Shown here: piece after piece, positions 1 through 6,741 of the stretch
Layout of the letters: every line of letters starts with the position of its first letter
Position numbering within the stretch: the first letter of the stretch is position 1
Assembly (NCBI RefSeq): GCF_047219225.1
Contig: NZ_CP178208.1
Location: forward strand, 3,038,001 to 3,102,000
Length of the DNA stretch: 64,000 nucleotides
From: IMCC45349 sp047219225
GTDB taxonomy: Bacteria; Bacteroidota; Bacteroidia; Flavobacteriales; Flavobacteriaceae
Direction of reading: 5' to 3'
The notes under the pieces: model-generated
The model's input: the letters and a program-made list of their open reading frames with translations, nothing else
What the model was told of the DNA's origin: nothing
Databases searched by the model: none
Made by a program: the position numbers and the translations under genes

Positions 1-105
1 CCACACGAACCAGATGTATTAATGTTACTGCGCTTATGCGATGTGCATGATGTACCATTAGCTACAAATCCTGCTACAGCAGAAATGCTTATTAAAGCTA
101 TTTAA
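1..105 (+). CDS. mgsA: Methylglyoxal synthase, C-terminal end (partial)
   Basis: Only the last 34 codons and the stop lie in the window. They read PHEPDVLMLLRLCDVHDVPL followed by ATNPATAEMLIKAI. This matches the conserved C-terminal part of MgsA, where the D-P-H-x-x-D-V core and the L-A-T-N-x-A-T-A segment occur. The family converts dihydroxyacetone phosphate to methylglyoxal and phosphate, a bypass of lower glycolysis in the cytoplasm. The end is unusually short, stopping just after the A-T-A-E-M-L-I segment, whereas the E. coli protein continues for about 25 more residues. The gene is convergent with guaC. The identification rests on motif similarity only, because most of the protein is outside the window. 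Confidence 0.82.
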   Translation, partial: PHEPDVLMLLRLCDVHDVPLATNPATAEMLIKAI

Positions 106-196
106 ATATAAGTGTCACACTAAGCGTAATCTAAGTGTATTAAAAAGAATGAAGACTATCTTTATATGAGATATCTCATTGCATTCGATATGATAT

Positions 197-1237
197 TTAT
201 TTAGTATAAATTCTATTTTCCTGTTCTGCAACACGAATAAACGTCGTACGTTTTGTAAGCTCTTTTAAACGTTGGGCGCCAACATAGGTACAAGTACTCC
301 TAATGCCTCCTAAAATATCCTGTAAAGTAGTTTCTACTTCACCTCTATAAGGCACTTCAACTGTTTTACCTTCACTAGCTCTGTATTCAGCAACACCACC
401 AACATGTTTTTCCATGGCTGTTTGTGAGCTCATACCATAAAACTGTTTATATAATTTTCCGTTACGTTCAATACGTTCGCCACCACTTTCATCATGACCA
501 GCAAGCATACCTCCAAGCATTACAAAATCGGCTCCTGCGCCAAAAGCTTTAGATACATCACCAGGAATGGCACAACCACCATCACTAATAATTTGTCCTC
601 CTAAACCATGTGCCGCATCTGCACATTCAATAATTGCTGATAATTGCGGATAGCCAACACCAGTTTTTACACGTGTAGTACATACACTACCAGGACCAAT
701 ACCAACTTTTACAATATCTGCACCAGAGAGTAGAAGTTCTTCTACCATTTCGCCAGTAACAACATTTCCTGCAATAATCACTTTGTCTGGATACAGATTT
801 CTAGTTTCCTTTACAAAATTTGCAAAATACTCCGAGTAGCCATTAGCAACATCAATGCAAATAAATTTATATTGTGGCAATACTTTAAATATAGCAGCTA
901 ATTTTTCGGCATCAGCTGTTCCAATACCTGTACTTATGGCAACGTAGTTTTCAATACCTTGTGGAGCTTTGTTAGTAAACTCTATCCATTGCTCTATGGT
1001 ATAGTGTTTATGGATAGCTGTAAATAGTTTCTTTTCAGCCAAGGCTAAAGCCATATTAAAAGTACCAACAGTATCCATATTAGCAGCCATTATTGGAATG
1101 CCTTTCCAAGTATGTGGACTGTGTAAAAACTTAAATTCACGTTCTAAATTTACTTGAGACCTACTTTGTAGAGTTGAACGTTTAGGTCTAATCATGACAT
1201 CTTTAAAACCAAGTTTAATATCGTATTCTATACGCAT
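197..1237 (-). CDS. guaC: GMP reductase
   Basis: This 346-residue protein is nearly the same length as E. coli GuaC and is recognisable along its whole length. It begins MRIEYDIKLGFKDVMIRPKR, carries the N-M-D-T-V-G-T-F segment near residue 53, and has the catalytic loop GIGPGSVCTTR with the active-site cysteine at about residue 186. The Gly-rich phosphate-binding region (SDGGCAIPGD and MLGGMLAGHDE) follows. The enzyme reductively deaminates GMP to IMP with NADPH, returning guanine nucleotides to the purine pool. It is a stand-alone gene convergent with mgsA. A TAACTTTG -7 box lies 26 bases upstream of its ATG. IMP dehydrogenase is the closest alternative, but the length and the absence of CBS domains favour GuaC. 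Confidence 0.96.
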   Translation of the reverse strand: MRIEYDIKLGFKDVMIRPKRSTLQSRSQVNLEREFKFLHSPHTWKGIPIMAANMDTVGTFNMALALAEKKLFTAIHKHYTIEQWIEFTNKAPQGIENYVAISTGIGTADAEKLAAIFKVLPQYKFICIDVANGYSEYFANFVKETRNLYPDKVIIAGNVVTGEMVEELLLSGADIVKVGIGPGSVCTTRVKTGVGYPQLSAIIECADAAHGLGGQIISDGGCAIPGDVSKAFGAGADFVMLGGMLAGHDESGGERIERNGKLYKQFYGMSSQTAMEKHVGGVAEYRASEGKTVEVPYRGEVETTLQDILGGIRSTCTYVGAQRLKELTKRTTFIRVAEQENRIYTK

Positions 1238-1262
1238 AAAAAGTAAAGTATTGGGTTACTCT

Positions 1263-1270
1263 CAAAGTTA
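1263..1270 (-). promoter_or_regulatory. Predicted -7 promoter box of guaC
   Basis: On the minus strand this reads TAACTTTG, an exact match to the Bacteroidota sigma-A -7 consensus TAnnTTTG. It sits 26 bases upstream of the guaC ATG. I did not find a clear TTTG -33 partner at the usual spacing. Confidence 0.5.
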
Positions 1271-1347
1271 ATAATTATAGGTTTATAGAAGTGATTTTTT
1301 TATTAACATAACAAAGGGTTTTGGTTAACAAATACTAATTTCTACAT

Positions 1348-1379
1348 TTTGATTTTCTAGAGTAAAAAGGGTAAATTCG
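1348..1379 (+). promoter_or_regulatory. Predicted promoter of the XRE-type gene (repeat copy A)
   Basis: TTTG at 1348-1351 and TAAATTCG at 1372-1379 are separated by exactly 20 bases, the usual -33/-7 spacing of Bacteroidota promoters. The block is preceded by ATTTCTAC and resembles the upstream regions at about 3.6, 4.43 and 5.88 kb. It is the most diverged of the four copies. Confidence 0.55.
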
Positions 1380-1442
1380 TTCAGCACTTTATATAAAATT
1401 TTATGTACTAATTAAATAGTATGGGAATTTAATCAAGCACAA

Positions 1443-1979
1443 ATGAATCTTAAAACTATAAGAGAGGAAAAACATTTAACCCAAGAAGAGCTTGCTGAGC
1501 AATCTGGACTTTCAATACGAACTATACAGCGTATAGAGGCTGGTCAAGAACCTAAAGGTCATACTGCTAAAGTACTTGCCGAAGCTCTTGAATTAGATGT
1601 GTCTTCATTAAGTAAATCAAACAAATTAACAGATACGATTAATTATTCATTGATAAAAAGAGTAAATCTCTCTTCAGTATTTGTTTGTTTTATTCCTCTA
1701 TTGAGTATTGTTTTACCATTAATTCTAAGTCGTCAATATAAGCAAAACAATCATTTAACCAAGGGCATTATTACTCTTCAAATTTTGTGGAGCATTATTT
1801 TTATTCTAGCGTTTTTCGTTTCAGGATTTCTTAAATTAACCTTTGACTTGCATCATCAAACAGGTCTTTGGGTTTCTATTTTTCTAATTGTATTAAACCT
1901 TGTTGTGATACTTGTAAATTCAGCAAGTATTGATAAGAAAAAGGAACTGTACTTTAAATTTGGGTTTAGTTTTATTTAA
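1443..1979 (+). CDS. XRE-family helix-turn-helix protein with membrane segments
   Basis: Residues 1-58 form a Cro/CI-type helix-turn-helix: the LTQEELAEQSGLSIRTIQRI segment is a standard recognition-helix region, followed by E-A-G-Q-E-P. A short linker leads to a C-terminal half with three predicted membrane helices (about residues 75-95, 108-130 and 140-160). The protein is therefore probably a membrane-tethered DNA-binding regulator. Similar HTH plus hydrophobic-tail proteins are common in Flavobacteriaceae, but their targets are not known to me. The ATG at 1443 follows a well-formed promoter. The gene starts the accessory stretch that runs to about 6.3 kb. Its ligand and regulon cannot be read from the sequence. 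Confidence 0.8.
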   Translation: MNLKTIREEKHLTQEELAEQSGLSIRTIQRIEAGQEPKGHTAKVLAEALELDVSSLSKSNKLTDTINYSLIKRVNLSSVFVCFIPLLSIVLPLILSRQYKQNNHLTKGIITLQILWSIIFILAFFVSGFLKLTFDLHHQTGLWVSIFLIVLNLVVILVNSASIDKKKELYFKFGFSFI

Positions 1980-2091
1980 TTGATTTTAAGTGTTTTATTG
2001 TTTCTGTCGGGTTATTGGCAGGTTATTGACGGGACAGTTTTGTGGGTGTAATTATTGTTTTTTTTGAGTTTTGCTGAAAAACAATTCAACA

Positions 2092-3546
2092 ATGAAAATA
2101 ACACAAATCTTTAGCTGCATCTTCTTCATTTTAGTAAGTGTAATCGGGACTGCTCAAAACGACAAACAATTATCAACACTAAATTCTAGAATAGATAACT
2201 ATTTAGAATCTGGAACTAAACAAGGATTTTCAGGCGCAATTACCGTAATAAAAAATGACAAGGTTATTATTAATAAAGGATATGGATTAGCAAACAAAAA
2301 TACTCAAGTCCAAAATAATCCTAATACTATCTTTGATATTGGCTCAAATACAAAACAATTTACAGCAACAGCTATACTAAAGTTAGTAGAAATGGGAAAA
2401 ATAACTGTAAATGATTCATTATCCATTTTTTTTGAAAACCTTCCAACAGATAAGCAAGATATTACAATTCATCAGTTATTAACTCATACATCTGGTTTTA
2501 CCGAAACGATAGGGAATGATTTTGAAGACATCACATCAAAGCAATTTTTTGATACCGTTTTTGCAAGTAAATTGCTGTTTAATCCAGGAGAACAATTTGA
2601 ATACTCCAATATTGGTTATAGTATTTTAGGTAGAATTATAGAGTTGGCTTCTGGATTAGAATATGAAGCATTTTTAAACCATTATTTGTTTATTCCTGTA
2701 GGAATGAAGCAAACAGGATATGTATTACCGAAATGGAACTTAAAACAAATTTCAAGAAGTTATAATCGAGGAATTTTAGAAGATGAATCACCTATTTTAA
2801 AGTATCAAAAAAATAATAGTATTAGTTGGCATCTAAAAGCCAATGGAGGAATTAATTCAACTCAAAACGATATGATTTTATGGTATAATGCACTTAAATA
2901 CAATAAAATTATAACAAAGGAGTCCTTAGATAAGATGATAACTGCTTATGCAGATTATCCGAGTGGTAAATCAAGCTATGGGTATGGTTGGGTTGTAAGG
3001 CATTTAGAAGGTAACGTTAAGCGAATAGCTCATAATGGTTCAAATGGCGCATACTCACATTCATTAATTTGGTTTCCAAAAGAGGATATTTATATAGTTT
3101 ATGCGACAAATGCAAATAGCGAAAAGGTAGAGTACATTGCTTATGCAGTTGCTAAAATGATTTTAGATGAGAAGTATGTCCCAAAAGCCATAGAGAATAA
3201 TGTTTATGCTTTCAGCGTTCGTTATATGGAAAATAATAATAGTGATAAATCTAAAGAACTCATAGCTATACTAAAAGAAAAATTTCCTGATAATTTTACA
3301 AGTTCAAGACTTTTAAATTCAATAGGGAATATTCTGTTAATGATTAATAAACATAAAGATTGGGCTGTAGCATTGTTTAAAGAAAATATTCTGCTTTATC
3401 CTAATGATGGCAACCTTTGGGATTCCTTGGGAGATGGTTATAAAGCAAATAATCAAATAAACAATGCAATTACAAGTTACCAAAAAGCCATTGCATTAGG
3501 ATATAAAGGTTCTCAAAACAAATTAAGAGAACTAATGAAGAACTAA
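2092..3546 (+). CDS. Secreted serine hydrolase (class C beta-lactamase fold) with C-terminal TPR
   Basis: The ATG at 2092 gives a good signal peptide (MKITQIFSCIFFILVSVIG...AQ), so I prefer it to the TTG 21 bases upstream. The catalytic domain follows. It shows the S-x-x-K motif in IGSNTKQF (about residue 85), the Y-x-N motif in FEYSNIGYS and a third-motif-like HNGSNG. These define the serine beta-lactamase/penicillin-binding/esterase-like family (Beta-lactamase, PF00144). The last about 100 residues contain a tetratricopeptide-like segment (NLWDSLGDGYKANNQINNAI). Members act as D-aminopeptidases, esterases or peptidoglycan hydrolases outside the inner membrane, and the exact substrate cannot be told. 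It lies alone between two unrelated accessory genes. Confidence 0.85.
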   Translation: MKITQIFSCIFFILVSVIGTAQNDKQLSTLNSRIDNYLESGTKQGFSGAITVIKNDKVIINKGYGLANKNTQVQNNPNTIFDIGSNTKQFTATAILKLVEMGKITVNDSLSIFFENLPTDKQDITIHQLLTHTSGFTETIGNDFEDITSKQFFDTVFASKLLFNPGEQFEYSNIGYSILGRIIELASGLEYEAFLNHYLFIPVGMKQTGYVLPKWNLKQISRSYNRGILEDESPILKYQKNNSISWHLKANGGINSTQNDMILWYNALKYNKIITKESLDKMITAYADYPSGKSSYGYGWVVRHLEGNVKRIAHNGSNGAYSHSLIWFPKEDIYIVYATNANSEKVEYIAYAVAKMILDEKYVPKAIENNVYAFSVRYMENNNSDKSKELIAILKEKFPDNFTSSRLLNSIGNILLMINKHKDWAVALFKENILLYPNDGNLWDSLGDGYKANNQINNAITSYQKAIALGYKGSQNKLRELMKN

Positions 3547-3603
3547 GGCTATTACTAACTATTTGTAAATTACTTCATGTCAAATCATACTAATTTTACA
3601 TAT

Positions 3604-3651
3604 ATATTTTGAAGATAAAAAACGCTAACTTCGTGTAACAGTTTATATAGA
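3604..3651 (+). repeat. Recurring promoter-type block, copy B
   Basis: This block reads TATTTTGAAGATAAAAAACG then CTAACTTCGTGTAACAGTTT. It is almost identical to copy C at about 4428-4475, and the shared core TAACTTCG is also in copy D at 5893-5900. TAACTTCG resembles the Bacteroidota -7 box, with TTTG 14 bases upstream, which is shorter than usual. The block lies directly upstream of the GNAT gene. Its 3' half runs into the 5' end of that reading frame and lacks the GTTTATA arm seen in copies C and D. Confidence 0.6.
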
Positions 3652-3676
3652 TACATTGGCATTCATTAAAAAAAAA

Positions 3677-4366
3677 ATGATAATGGAAGAAACAAAATTG
3701 GATAATCCAGTTTGGAACTCCTTAAACGAAGTACACAAAAAACTTTCAGTAGAGTATGAAGGAATAAAGTTTTATAATCCAGATTACTGTCCTTTTGGAG
3801 GTTTTATAGAATCTAAAAAAGCGGCAGATGGAATAACTAAATACGCTGGCTTAATTGATGATTTTTATGTGGTTGGAAAAAGACCAATGTTTAGTATTGA
3901 AATAGGTGTAAATAAAAATTTAGTTTGTAATCAAATGCTTCTTGAAAAGGCTATTGACATTCCAACAGATGAACAAATACAAATAGTTGAGTTAAAGTCT
4001 GGATATCAAAAAAGAGATTTATACAATTTAGTTAATTTGGTACAACCTGGTTACTTTAAAAGTAAAACATCTGATTTAGGAAAATACTTCGGAATTTATA
4101 GCGATACTAAACTAATTGCTGTAACTGGTGAAAGAATGAAAATGAATGGATTTACTGAAATAAGTGCAGTTGTTACTCATCCACAACACACAGGAAAGGG
4201 TTACGCAAAACAGTTAATAAAGCATACAACCAATCAAGTGCTTAACGAAAATAAAATTCCATATTTACATGTTGCTGAATCCAATATTGGAGCCATCAAA
4301 CTTTACGAAAAATTAGGTTTTATAACAAGACGTAAAATAAGCTTTTGGAATTTAAAAACAATTTAA
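3677..4366 (+). CDS. GNAT-family N-acetyltransferase
   Basis: The C-terminal 90 residues show the GNAT fold signature: ISAVVTHPQHTGKGYAKQLI contains the acetyl-CoA-binding V-x-x-x-x-x-x-G-x-G-x-A motif, followed by LHVAESNIGAIKLYEKLGF, the usual last-strand region. The family transfers an acetyl group from acetyl-CoA to an amine on a small molecule, peptide or protein. The N-terminal 130 residues are not recognised and may hold substrate specificity. ATG codons at 3677 and 3683 are both possible; an upstream TTG at 3656 overlaps the promoter-type repeat and is less likely. It sits in the accessory stretch, with no partner gene that hints at a substrate. Confidence 0.8.
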   Translation: MIMEETKLDNPVWNSLNEVHKKLSVEYEGIKFYNPDYCPFGGFIESKKAADGITKYAGLIDDFYVVGKRPMFSIEIGVNKNLVCNQMLLEKAIDIPTDEQIQIVELKSGYQKRDLYNLVNLVQPGYFKSKTSDLGKYFGIYSDTKLIAVTGERMKMNGFTEISAVVTHPQHTGKGYAKQLIKHTTNQVLNENKIPYLHVAESNIGAIKLYEKLGFITRRKISFWNLKTI

Positions 4367-4410
4367 AAAAAATGAAATACTCAATACTCACCAAAGTTTT
4401 GGTAAACAAA

Positions 4411-4497
4411 TACGTGTTTCTACGTATTTATTTTGAAGATGAAAAACGCTAACTTCGTTTCACAGTTTATTATAAACCATTGTAGCGTGTTTATATA
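4411..4497 (+). repeat. Recurring promoter-type block, copy C, with palindrome and hairpin
   Basis: The block starts with a palindrome TACGT-N6-ACGTA (4411-4426). It continues with TTTTGAAGATGAAAAACGC and TAACTTCG (4450-4457) and ends with an inverted repeat, TTATTATAAAC and GTTTATATAA around a CATTGTAGCGT loop. Copy B shares about 40 positions of the central part almost exactly. It lies 35 bases upstream of the gene at 4532 and probably contains its promoter. Confidence 0.6.
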
Positions 4498-4531
4498 AGC
4501 ACATTATAACACATTTAACCAAATCAAGAAA

Positions 4532-5104
4532 ATGCAAGAGTTTAAAGATTGGAAAGAGTTTATAAATAGAAGTTTAATTGACAGCGGACAATTTGAAAAT
4601 CCAATCTCTGAATTAAAAAATGAGACGGAAATTGAGATATTTAAATCGACTGATAAAGATTCTCTGACAGAAATAAGAGTTGGATACTTAAAAAATAACA
4701 GACTGATTTATTTACAATTTTTCAACCCTAAAATCCCTGGATATAATAAATTGATGGGAAATGAATATTTTACTGAAGGAGATTTAAACGATATTGAGGA
4801 CCACGAGACTTTTAATGATTATGGAGATATTGGATTAGAGTTTAACAAACAGAATACCAAACAAATTTTGATACAACTTGAAACTGGTTTAGAAGGAAAA
4901 GAAGTGCAATATTTAAAAAATTCTCAATTAGTGAAATCTGTAATTTATTTCTCGGGAGATGAATCTGGATTATCTTGGTCACACGATTTTAGAAAAGGAA
5001 ACATTTTAAAAAGAATTTTTAGAAAGAAAGCGGAAAAAATTGACGGAATCAAGAAGCAAGAAATTAATTTAAATGAAATTTTTAGAGGAATAAAAAATGT
5101 GTAA
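4532..5104 (+). CDS. Hypothetical protein, 190 residues
   Basis: I do not recognise this protein. It is hydrophilic, without a signal peptide or membrane helix, rich in Lys, Glu, Asp and Asn, and probably cytoplasmic. Its middle part (EIRVGYLKNNRLIYLQFF and VIYFSGDESGLSWSHDF) suggests alternating beta strands, and the C-terminus is basic. The ATG is 35 bases downstream of a recurring promoter-type block. Between it and the next gene lies a perfect 13-bp inverted repeat. Cassette-like surroundings suggest a recently acquired or mobile accessory gene; its function is unknown. Confidence 0.65.
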   Translation: MQEFKDWKEFINRSLIDSGQFENPISELKNETEIEIFKSTDKDSLTEIRVGYLKNNRLIYLQFFNPKIPGYNKLMGNEYFTEGDLNDIEDHETFNDYGDIGLEFNKQNTKQILIQLETGLEGKEVQYLKNSQLVKSVIYFSGDESGLSWSHDFRKGNILKRIFRKKAEKIDGIKKQEINLNEIFRGIKNV

Positions 5105-5173
5105 TAACAGCTGTAAACGTAATAATGGCTAAATCTCCTATTTGGAATTTTAGTTTTTAAATAAATTTGTAAC

Positions 5174-5207
5174 GTTATGAGAAAGTACTCGCGCACTTTC
5201 TCATAAC
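5174..5207. repeat. Perfect 13-bp inverted repeat with 8-base loop
   Basis: GTTATGAGAAAGT at 5174-5186 is perfectly complementary to ACTTTCTCATAAC at 5195-5207, around the loop ACTCGCGC. No T-run follows directly (the next bases are TGATTTTTATACG), so it is a poor fit to a simple terminator. It lies 70 bases after the stop of one hypothetical gene and 16 bases before the start of the next. It may be a cassette boundary, an mRNA 5' hairpin or a terminator. Confidence 0.75.
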
Positions 5208-5223
5208 TGATTTTTATACGAAC

Positions 5224-5805
5224 ATGTTAGCTGCAATTAAAACTAAACTCTTGAAAAAAGAAAAAATAATAGAAAAACTAGAGAAACATTGTGCAGAAAA
5301 ACTTTACGTTAGACTGACAAGGAAGAAAGGTAAATTTGAAGGGATATCAACAGGTTTCATTCTTGAAAAATCTAACGATTTTATTTTATTACAAGAATCT
5401 GACGAATTTAGAATTTTAGGATACCAAGTAATACCCGTAAATACTATTAAGCATGTTAGATATAATAAAAACGATAAAACTTACGAACAGATTTTAAAGA
5501 ATGAAAATTTAATGACATTTGTTAAAGCTAAATACAAAATTGATTTAACTGATTGGAATTCTATTACAAATGATATTAAAAAAACGGGACTGACCATAAT
5601 TTCAGAATGTGAACACCCAGAGTTGAATTATTTTTGTATTGGACAATTAAAGAGGGTAAATAAAAAGTCAATTTCGATTAGATATTTCAATGCTCAAGGA
5701 ATTTTAGATAAAGAAAATACAAAGCATAAGTTTGGGGATATTACTAAATTGAGTTTTGATGACCATTATGCGAATGTTTTCTCAAAATATGTAAAAGATA
5801 TATAG
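5224..5805 (+). CDS. Hypothetical protein, 193 residues, beta-rich
   Basis: I do not recognise this protein. It has no signal peptide or membrane helix. After a short N-terminal helix (KTKLLKKEKIIEKLEKHC), two stretches look like small beta barrels: residues about 25-85 (LYVRLTRKKGKFEGISTGF, then a VIPVNTIKHVRY strand) and about 130-190 (FCIGQLKRVNKKSISIRYF, then KFGDITKLSFDD). Both have the look of SH3/Sm-like folds, which is only an impression from the strand pattern. The ATG at 5224 lies 16 bases after a perfect inverted repeat. It has no functional neighbours. Confidence 0.65.
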   Translation: MLAAIKTKLLKKEKIIEKLEKHCAEKLYVRLTRKKGKFEGISTGFILEKSNDFILLQESDEFRILGYQVIPVNTIKHVRYNKNDKTYEQILKNENLMTFVKAKYKIDLTDWNSITNDIKKTGLTIISECEHPELNYFCIGQLKRVNKKSISIRYFNAQGILDKENTKHKFGDITKLSFDDHYANVFSKYVKDI

Positions 5806-5869
5806 TTGTGGTTATATTATATTATGGTAGATTCTCTTAAACGGAAAACTCTTTAGATATTTCTACAAA

Positions 5870-5900
5870 TTGATTTTCTTAGTTAAAAAGGTTAACTTCG
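5870..5900 (+). promoter_or_regulatory. Predicted promoter of the DUF2200 gene (repeat copy D)
   Basis: TTG at 5870-5872 and TAACTTCG at 5893-5900 are 20 bases apart, a good Bacteroidota -33/-7 arrangement with one deviation (C for T) in the -7 box. The upstream ATTTCTAC (5859-5866) matches the other copies of this block at about 1.35 and 4.4 kb. Confidence 0.55.
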
Positions 5901-5950
5901 TCTAAACTTGTATATAAACCGTTAAAACGAGTTTATAAGTTTGCGTTAAC
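5891..5950. repeat. Long imperfect hairpin with one-sided bulges
   Basis: Three 6-bp helices stack on one axis: GTTAAC 5891-5896 with 5945-5950, AAACTT 5904-5909 with AAGTTT 5937-5942, and ATAAAC 5914-5919 with GTTTAT 5931-5936, around an 11-base loop. The unpaired bases are mainly on the left arm (7 and 4 bases, against 2 on the right). Bulged imperfect palindromes of this kind recall integron attC sites, but the exact attC core boxes are not present. Confidence 0.6.
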
Positions 5951-5968
5951 AACAATAAATTATACGTT

Positions 5969-6346
5969 ATGCCAGAAGTTACAGCAGAAAAAAATGAGAA
6001 AATTGGGGAAATGAACTTTGGATCTATTTATCCACATTACCTTAATAGAATAGTAAAGCATGGTAGGACCAAAGAAGAGCTAGATCAGGTTATTCTGTGG
6101 TTAACGAGTTATAATCAAAACACATTAGAATCTTATATTGATGGTAATGGAACTTTTAAAGATTTCTTTGAAGGTGCCAAAATGCATCAAAACGCACACA
6201 TGATTAAAGGTGTGGTTTGTGGATATCGTATTGAAGAAATCTCTGAAGAGTTTGCTTTGTATCGTAATTGCAGACGTATGGAAAAGCTAATTGACGAATT
6301 AGCAAAAGGACGCAAAATGGAGAAAATTTTACGTAAAGAAAAGTAA
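5969..6346 (+). CDS. DUF2200 family protein
   Basis: The 125-residue protein follows the DUF2200 pattern from end to end: FGSIYPHYLNRIVKHGRTKE, a VILWLTSY segment, TFKDFFEGAKMHQNAHMIKG, VVCGYRIEEI and a basic end ELAKGRKMEKILRKEK. The family is small, cytoplasmic and of unknown biochemical role, and is common in Firmicutes and Bacteroidota. The ATG follows the best-formed copy of the recurring promoter/hairpin block. It is convergent with ridA, only two bases away from that gene's stop codon, with no visible terminator between. Confidence 0.85.
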   Translation: MPEVTAEKNEKIGEMNFGSIYPHYLNRIVKHGRTKEELDQVILWLTSYNQNTLESYIDGNGTFKDFFEGAKMHQNAHMIKGVVCGYRIEEISEEFALYRNCRRMEKLIDELAKGRKMEKILRKEK

Positions 6347-6348
6347 TA

Positions 6349-6729
6349 CTACTTCACAGCAATCATACTAATCTCTACGTTTACATACTTTGGTAAGTTG
6401 GCTACTTCAACGGTTTCACGAGCAGGAGCAGAGGCATCATCAAAATACTGTGCATAAACTTCGTTTATTTGAGCGAAGTTACCCATATCACTAATAAAAA
6501 TAGAAGTTTTAATTACGTTTTCAAACGTCATATTTGCAGCAGCTAAAACTGCTTTCATGTTTTCCATAACTTGCTTAGTTTCTACTTGAATAGTATCCAT
6601 TACTAACTCACCAGTTTCAGGATGTAAAGCAATTTGTCCAGAAGTATAAAGTGTATTTCCAGTTAATACAGCTTGATTATATGGTCCAATTGGTGCAGGT
6701 GCATTTGGTGTTGTAATTATGGTTTTCAT
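6349..6729 (-). CDS. ridA: RidA family reactive intermediate/imine deaminase
   Basis: The 126-residue length is typical of RidA. It begins with PNAPAPIGPYNQAV, has LYTSGQIALHPETGELV, and ends with the signature PARETVEVANLPKYVNVEI, in which the Arg binds the carboxylate of the imine substrate. RidA hydrolyses 2-aminoacrylate and related enamines or imines released by PLP enzymes, protecting the cytoplasm. The gene begins 12 bases downstream of the lptD stop on the same strand, so it is probably co-transcribed. The pairing with lptD seems positional rather than functional. Confidence 0.92.
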   Translation of the reverse strand: MKTIITTPNAPAPIGPYNQAVLTGNTLYTSGQIALHPETGELVMDTIQVETKQVMENMKAVLAAANMTFENVIKTSIFISDMGNFAQINEVYAQYFDDASAPARETVEVANLPKYVNVEISMIAVK

Positions 6730-6741
6730 GAGTTGTGAGTA

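Noticed and set aside
4945..5196. 83-residue minus-strand open frame overlapping the end of the 190-residue gene
   Set aside because: It lies mostly antisense to the better-supported plus-strand gene, and its hydrophobic, Phe-rich make-up is what the antisense of AT-rich coding DNA gives.
1443..6346. Prophage or integrative element
   Set aside because: No integrase, transposase or phage structural gene is present in the accessory stretch.
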